DNA of 48,444 bases, from NCBI RefSeq assembly GCF_000282375.1, contig NZ_AKJK01000142.1, positions 1 to 48,444 of the forward strand. The letters run 5' to 3'. Positions within the stretch are counted from its first letter, which is position 1, and every line of letters begins with the position of its first letter. Below, one piece after another: positions 44,234 to 48,444 of the stretch. The stretch comes from Pseudomonas sp. GM50. Its GTDB lineage: Bacteria > Pseudomonadota > Gammaproteobacteria > Pseudomonadales > Pseudomonadaceae. Position numbers and translations under genes: made by a program. The notes below the pieces were generated by a model. The model ran no database searches and was not told where the DNA came from. It worked only from the letters and a program-made list of their open reading frames with translations.

Positions 44234-44323
44234 TGTGGGAGCTAGCCTGCTAGCGATGGCGCCTGAACATTCAACATCACTGTTGATTGACAGTCCGCCA
44301 TCGCTAGCAGGCTAGCTCCCACA
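44234..44323. repeat. REP doublet variant with CTAG cores
   Basis: Arms 44234-44260 and 44297-44323 are perfect 27-bp inverse copies. Compared with 32169 and 41682, each hairpin core is GCTAGC-CT-GCTAGC instead of GCGAGC-CT-GCTCGC, so both sides of the stem changed together. The element contains four CTAG tetramers, normally rare in pseudomonads. It lies between yjiX and yjiA. Confidence 0.9.
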
Positions 44324-44369
44324 TTTGTTTTTGTGTTGATTTCTAATTTTGTGAAACAGGAGATTCCAG

Positions 44370-45341
44370 TTGTCCTCTCCCATCCCTGTCACGATCCTCA
44401 GCGGCTTCCTCGGCGCTGGTAAAACCACCTTGCTGCGCCACCTGCTCAAAGCCGAGCACGGCCTGAAAATCGCCGTGATCGAAAATGAATTCAGTGACGC
44501 CGGTATCGACACCCAACTGTTGGGCGACGAGCCGGTGCAAGTGATGACGCTGTCCAACGGCTGCGTCTGCTGCACCATCCACACCGATTTGACCAAGGCG
44601 CTGTACCTGCTGCTCGAACGCCTGGACAGCGGTGAAATCGCCTTCGATCGTCTGGTCATCGAATGCACCGGCCTGGCCGACCCGGCCCCGGTGGCGCAAA
44701 CCTTCTTCATCGACGAAGAACTGCGTGAGCGCTACATCCTCGACGGCATCATCACCCTGGTGGACGCGGCCCACGCCGACCTGCACCTGACCCAGACCAT
44801 TGCCCAGGCACAGATCGGCTTTGCCGACCGCTTGCTGGTGAGCAAACGGGATCTGGTGGACGAGCCGACCTTCACTGCCCTCAGCGAGCGCCTGACCCGC
44901 ATCAACCGTCGCGCGCCAATCCGCGTGGTCGACCACGGCAAGATTGATCTGGCCGAACTGCTCGACGTGCGCGGCTTCAACCTCAATGCCGACCTCGGTG
45001 GTGGCGTGAGTTTGCGCCCGGTGAGCAAGGCGCCCTCCATTGATCGCATCTCCAGCCTGGTGCTGCGCACCGACAAGCCGCTGGATATCGATAAACTCAG
45101 CGAGTTCATGAACGAGTTGCTGGAAGAACATGGCAAGCAACTGCTGCGCTACAAAGGTGTTTTGAACATCCTTGGCGAACCGCGGCGCATGGTGTTTCAG
45201 GGCGTGCTGAAACTGTACGGCTTCGATTGGGATACCGAGTGGGCGGACGATGAGGCGCGGGAAAGCGTGATCGTGTTTATTGCCGATGAATTGCCGGAAG
45301 AGAAGATTCGTGAGGGTTTTGCGCGGGTCGCGGCGGATTGA
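44370..45341 (+). CDS. yjiA: CobW-family GTPase YjiA
   Basis: A 323-aa G3E P-loop GTPase. The P-loop is GFLGAGKTT (12-20), the CxCC metal site is GCVCC (64-68), and VSKRDLVDEP is the guanine-specificity region. A CobW C-terminal domain follows (about 215-320). The start is TTG at 44370 with AGGAG seven bases upstream; no better ATG is near. It may insert or guard a metal, and its link to cstA is conserved by position. Confidence 0.93.
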   Translation: MSSPIPVTILSGFLGAGKTTLLRHLLKAEHGLKIAVIENEFSDAGIDTQLLGDEPVQVMTLSNGCVCCTIHTDLTKALYLLLERLDSGEIAFDRLVIECTGLADPAPVAQTFFIDEELRERYILDGIITLVDAAHADLHLTQTIAQAQIGFADRLLVSKRDLVDEPTFTALSERLTRINRRAPIRVVDHGKIDLAELLDVRGFNLNADLGGGVSLRPVSKAPSIDRISSLVLRTDKPLDIDKLSEFMNELLEEHGKQLLRYKGVLNILGEPRRMVFQGVLKLYGFDWDTEWADDEARESVIVFIADELPEEKIREGFARVAAD

Positions 45342-45362
45342 ATATGTGTTCGTCGGTAATGA

Positions 45363-45436
45363 CGCCTTCGCGGGCAAGCCTCGCTCCTACAGCTATTGCA
45401 TGTCCTCTGTAGGAGCGAGGCTTGCCCGCGAAGGCG
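45363..45436. repeat. REP doublet (REPIN-like) between convergent genes
   Basis: Arms 45363-45391 and 45408-45436 are perfect 29-bp inverse copies around 16 bp, with the GCGAGGC-TT-GCCCGC core. It fills the gap between yjiA and the convergent GntR gene and could terminate both. Confidence 0.9.
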
Positions 45437-45438
45437 AT

Positions 45439-46146
45439 CTAACCGGCAACACGATTCTGGCTGACTACCGATCCAGCGTTCAGCAGTTTTTCGTCAAGAT
45501 GATCCAGATGCCGGGTCATCAACATCTCGGCCGCCGTAGCATCCCCGCGCGCCACTGCATCGACGATCTCCGTGTGCTCCTGCCACGCGCAATCACCGCC
45601 TGCCTGCGCATCAAACTGCGCAATCGCCAGCGAAGTCAGCGGCACCAGAGTGCCGAGAAAATGCGCCAACGGTGCGTTCCCCGCCATTTCGGCCAGTTGC
45701 AGATGAAATTCCCCAGACAATCGAATGGCCGGACCACGCGCCGTGCATTGGCGTTCGCTGTCGATCAAGGCATGCAGGCGTTTCAAGTCTTGTGGGCGAG
45801 GCCGCTGGCAGGCCAGTCGAACCAGCGTGATTTCGGTCAGTCGTCGGGCATGCAGCGTCTGCCGAGTCTGTTCGACATCGGGCGCGGCGACTCGGGGACG
45901 ATGGTTGGTGCGAAGGATAATGATCTGCTGATGGGACAACTGCGTCAGCACGCCACGAATGTCACTGCGTCGAGCGCTGAACATCTGCGCCAGGCTGTCT
46001 TCAGTAAAACGACTGGCTGCATGGATGCGCTGTTCGAGAATGGCGTCGAAGATCCGTGAATAGAGATCATCCGCCGGCAGTTTCCCGGTGTCCGTTCGGG
46101 AGAAGGGTAGGGCAGTGAATATCTGTGGTGAGGCGAAGCTGTTCAT
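45439..46146 (-). CDS. GntR-family (FCD) transcriptional regulator
   Basis: A 235-aa FadR/FCD-type regulator. The winged helix-turn-helix is at about 24-90 (LYSRIFDAILEQRI, FTEDSLAQMFSARRSDIRGVL) and the FCD helical ligand domain at about 98-220, with metal-site histidines in FHLQLAE and TRHLDH. GGAG precedes the ATG at 46146. It follows the second GntR gene by 25 bp, forming a dctA-gntR-gntR unit. Confidence 0.9.
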   Translation of the reverse strand: MNSFASPQIFTALPFSRTDTGKLPADDLYSRIFDAILEQRIHAASRFTEDSLAQMFSARRSDIRGVLTQLSHQQIIILRTNHRPRVAAPDVEQTRQTLHARRLTEITLVRLACQRPRPQDLKRLHALIDSERQCTARGPAIRLSGEFHLQLAEMAGNAPLAHFLGTLVPLTSLAIAQFDAQAGGDCAWQEHTEIVDAVARGDATAAEMLMTRHLDHLDEKLLNAGSVVSQNRVAG

Positions 46147-46171
46147 GGCCTGTCTCCAGTTCGAAGAGGGT

Positions 46172-46894
46172 TTAACTGCCCAGGTGGTCGTCCGGGATGT
46201 TCAATTCGATGCCCATCCGTTGGCCTTCCCGAAGGATGTGCCGGCGCATCTCGGCGCTGGCCTGGGCGCTGTTCTTGCTGCGTATGGCACGCACCACGGC
46301 TTCGTTTTCTTCAAGGCGTTCAGCCAGATGCTCGGGCGAATTGCGCAGCACGTCGGCGCTTTGCTTGAGGGCGTTGCTGGTTTGCTGCACCACGCTCTGG
46401 AAAATCGGGTTCGATGTCAGGGTGAACAGCTCCTCATGGAATGCGATGTAGGCGTTCACGCCGGCCTCGCTGTCGTTGGCCTCAAGGGCTTCGCGCATGT
46501 CCATCAGGGTCAGGCGCAGTTGCCCGACTTCCTTGCTGCTGATGGACTGCGCCACCAAGCCCACAATGAACGGTTCGAGGGTGTAGCGCAGTTGCAGCAC
46601 GTCTTCCAGGCTGGCCCCGGCTACCGCGCTGTCGTGGCTTTGACTGTCGTTGAGATTGGCTTCCAGCACCACCACGCCTTTGCCCGGCATGGAGCGCACC
46701 AGCCCGAGGGTTTCCAGCACGATGACCGCTTCACGCAGGCTCGGGCGGCTGATGCCCAGTTGTTCGGCCAGTTCACGCTGGCCCGGCAGCATTTCGCCGG
46801 AGCGCCACTGACCACGGGCCAATGCGGCCCGAAGTTTTTCTACGACTGAATTTACGACGGTTGATGTGGTGATCACTGTCTGTTCCATAAGCAT
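46172..46894 (-). CDS. GntR-family (FCD) transcriptional regulator, likely dctA regulator
   Basis: A 240-aa FadR/LldR-type protein: wHTH at about 12-78 (LPGQRELAEQLGISRPSLREAVIVLE) and an FCD domain at about 95-225. The start is ambiguous between ATG 46894 (MLMEQ) and ATG 46888. It is directly downstream of dctA. GGT-N3-ACC sites of the type bound by LldR/PdhR relatives flank the dctA promoter, making dctA the probable target. Confidence 0.9.
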   Translation of the reverse strand: MLMEQTVITTSTVVNSVVEKLRAALARGQWRSGEMLPGQRELAEQLGISRPSLREAVIVLETLGLVRSMPGKGVVVLEANLNDSQSHDSAVAGASLEDVLQLRYTLEPFIVGLVAQSISSKEVGQLRLTLMDMREALEANDSEAGVNAYIAFHEELFTLTSNPIFQSVVQQTSNALKQSADVLRNSPEHLAERLEENEAVVRAIRSKNSAQASAEMRRHILREGQRMGIELNIPDDHLGS

Positions 46895-46909
46895 CCATAA
46901 CGATTGATG

Positions 46910-46937
46910 GCCGTGCCTGTCCGCAGGCAGGCACGGC
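46910..46937 (-). terminator. Hairpin between dctA and gntR
   Basis: A perfect 10-bp stem (GCCGTGCCTG 46910-46919 with 46928-46937) and 8-base loop lie 6 bp after the dctA stop. No T-run follows on the minus strand, so it may only weaken read-through or protect the dctA message rather than fully terminate. Confidence 0.45.
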
Positions 46938-46943
46938 GATTAT

Positions 46944-48257
46944 TCAGAATTCCTGCTGATGGGCCGGGGCGACCGGTTTCCTGGGCTGGAAGGTATAGCC
47001 CACCTGACCGGAAAGCACTTTGTTCGCCCGTTGGATATCGATGTCCTTTTCCCAGCGGGCGATGGCCACGGTGGCGACGCAGTTGCCGATCAGGTTGGTC
47101 AGCGCCCGGCCGATGCCCATGAACCAGTCCACCGCCAGCACCAGCACCAGGCCCACTACCGGAATCGCCGGGATTGCAGTCAGGGTTGCGGCGAGAATCA
47201 CCAGCGCCGAGCCGGGAATCCCGTGGGCACCTTTGGAGGTGATCAGCGACACCAGCAGAATTGTCAGCAGATCCGTCATGGCCAGCGGCGTGCCGGTGGC
47301 ATTGGCGATAAACACAATGGCCAGGGTCAGGTAGATCGAAAAGCCATCAAGGTTGAACGAGTACCCGGTCGGAATCACCAGCCCGACCGTGGAGCTGCCG
47401 ATGCCCAGATGCTCAAGCTTGCGCATGATTTGTGGCAGCACGGCGTCGGAAGAAGCGGTGCCCATGACGATCAGCAGTTCTTCACGCAGGTACTTGAGCA
47501 ACGGCCACATCTTCAGGCCCGAAAGGCGCATCACCAGGCCGAGAATCAATGTCACAAACGCCACGCAGGTCATGTAGAAAAGGCCGACCAGGCTGCCCAA
47601 GTGTTGCAACGAATCCAGGCCATATTTGCTGGTGGTGAAGGCGATGGCGCCGAACACGCCGATCGGCGCCAGACGCACGATCATGCCCATGATGCGGAAG
47701 ATCACGTGGCTCAGCTCATTAATCAGTCGGGAAATACCCGACGCTGCTTCGCCCACCAGGTTCAGCGCGCTGCCGAACAGCACCGAAAACAGCAGGACTT
47801 GCAGAATGTTGTTTTCCGCGAAGGCGCCGATTACCGAGGTCGGGATCAGGTTCATCAGGAACTGGGAGGTGGTTTGCATGTGCTGACCGCGCTGGGCGAT
47901 GTCGCCCATGTCGGCAGTGGAGAGCTGTTCCAGATGAATGTTCGCACCGCTACCGATACCGGTCGTGAAGGCGAACACCAGGCCGATCACCAAGGCGATG
48001 GTGGTCAGTATTTCGAAGTAGATCACCGATTTGAGGCCGATGCGTCCGACCTTCTTCAGGTCGCCGGCACCGCTGATGCCGCTGACCACCACGCAGAACA
48101 CGATCAGACCAATAAGCATCTTGATCAGTTTGATGAAACCGTCGCCGAGGGGTTTGAGTTGGGCGGAATATTCGGGAAGGGCCAGCCCACAGACGATGCC
48201 GAGCACCAGTCCGAGAACCACTTGGAGGAAGATTGAACGCGAGCACCATCTGAGCAT
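46944..48257 (-). CDS. dctA: C4-dicarboxylate:cation symporter DctA
   Basis: A 437-aa member of the dicarboxylate/amino acid:cation symporter family. Signatures are SSDAVLPQIMRKLEHLG, VIPTGYSFNLDG, TSKGAHGIPGSALVILAATL and the start FLQVVLGLVLGIVCGLALPEY. It imports succinate, fumarate, malate and similar acids. Length matches E. coli DctA. AGGA precedes the ATG. A promoter and two GntR-type operator candidates lie upstream. Confidence 0.95.
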   Translation of the reverse strand: MLRWCSRSIFLQVVLGLVLGIVCGLALPEYSAQLKPLGDGFIKLIKMLIGLIVFCVVVSGISGAGDLKKVGRIGLKSVIYFEILTTIALVIGLVFAFTTGIGSGANIHLEQLSTADMGDIAQRGQHMQTTSQFLMNLIPTSVIGAFAENNILQVLLFSVLFGSALNLVGEAASGISRLINELSHVIFRIMGMIVRLAPIGVFGAIAFTTSKYGLDSLQHLGSLVGLFYMTCVAFVTLILGLVMRLSGLKMWPLLKYLREELLIVMGTASSDAVLPQIMRKLEHLGIGSSTVGLVIPTGYSFNLDGFSIYLTLAIVFIANATGTPLAMTDLLTILLVSLITSKGAHGIPGSALVILAATLTAIPAIPVVGLVLVLAVDWFMGIGRALTNLIGNCVATVAIARWEKDIDIQRANKVLSGQVGYTFQPRKPVAPAHQQEF

Positions 48258-48326
48258 GGGAGGAATCCTGGTCGGTGTCCTGGCTGCCGTGCGCTTCGCG
48301 CATCAGATTCAGGACTTAATTATTGT

Positions 48327-48420
48327 GGTCTTACCGGTATGTCCAGTGCAGGCGCAGTCTACGCTGGGTTTTTTCAGGATTACAAGTGGAAATAGAAAAA
48401 TTGGCATGACCGGTCTGACC
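48327..48420 (-). promoter_or_regulatory. dctA promoter with two GGT-N3-ACC operator candidates
   Basis: On the minus strand a -35-like TTGTAA (48380-48385) and -10-like TAGACT (48356-48361) are 18 bp apart. GGTCTTACC lies downstream (48327-48335) and GGTCTGACC upstream (48412-48420). Both fit the GGT-N3-ACC operator pattern of FCD-type GntR proteins such as LldR and PdhR. Their centres are 85 bp apart. Confidence 0.5.
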
Positions 48421-48444
48421 AGTGGCCAAAGCGGCGTAGGAGCT

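Overview
The window looks like chromosomal DNA of a Pseudomonas from the fluorescens group. It is GC-rich and has a complete arn (lipid A aminoarabinose) operon, a cstA-yjiX-yjiA cluster, a pqi cluster split in the pseudomonad way, and many intergenic REP/REPIN-type inverted repeats of the kinds seen in fluorescent pseudomonads. No tRNA, rRNA, CRISPR array, insertion sequence or prophage module was seen. All product names come from reading translated sequence and motifs; no database search was run.

Layout. 1-4270 (minus): argH paralogue, then permease, ATPase and binding protein of a polar amino acid ABC importer, with a divergent LysR regulator at 4634-5599. 5756-16160 (minus): nine-gene polymyxin-resistance operon arnB-arnC-arnA-arnD-arnT-arnE-arnF-ugd plus an extra ArnT-like glycosyltransferase, nearly all joined by 1-4 nt stop/start overlaps. 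16494-17486 (plus): a solitary tyrosine recombinase. 17496-24575 (minus): iron-siderophore uptake locus, fecI-type sigma, fecR-type anti-sigma, TonB receptor, a frameshifted binding protein, FecCD permease and ATPase; a major facilitator transporter lies just upstream (24656-25900). 25981-29438 (minus): pqi intermembrane lipid-transport operon with PqiA encoded as two half-length genes. 29722-33607 (minus): gamma-glutamylputrescine-type polyamine genes (glutamine synthetase-like, polyamine binding protein, FAD oxidase) with a divergent AraC regulator and a small secreted protein. 34987-38694 (minus): tripartite aromatic-acid/drug efflux system. 39024-39545 (plus): small membrane protein. 39553-41580 (minus): NarL-type two-component system divergent from cstA-yjiX-yjiA (41937-45341, plus). 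45439-48257 (minus): dctA followed by two FCD-type GntR regulators.

How the parts fit. Most blocks are small transporter-plus-regulator units, typical of a metabolically versatile soil or plant-associated pseudomonad. Regulators usually sit divergently from, or inside, the unit they probably control. Sequence-level candidates for operators are three TACGTA palindromes before cstA, two GGT-N3-ACC sites flanking the dctA promoter, and two 20-bp palindromes between argH and its LysR gene. The siderophore importer may be broken by a one-base frameshift in its binding protein. The most unusual items are the argH paralogue heading an importer operon, the operator arrays, compensatory base changes in the REP hairpins, the extra ArnT-like enzyme and the solitary recombinase.
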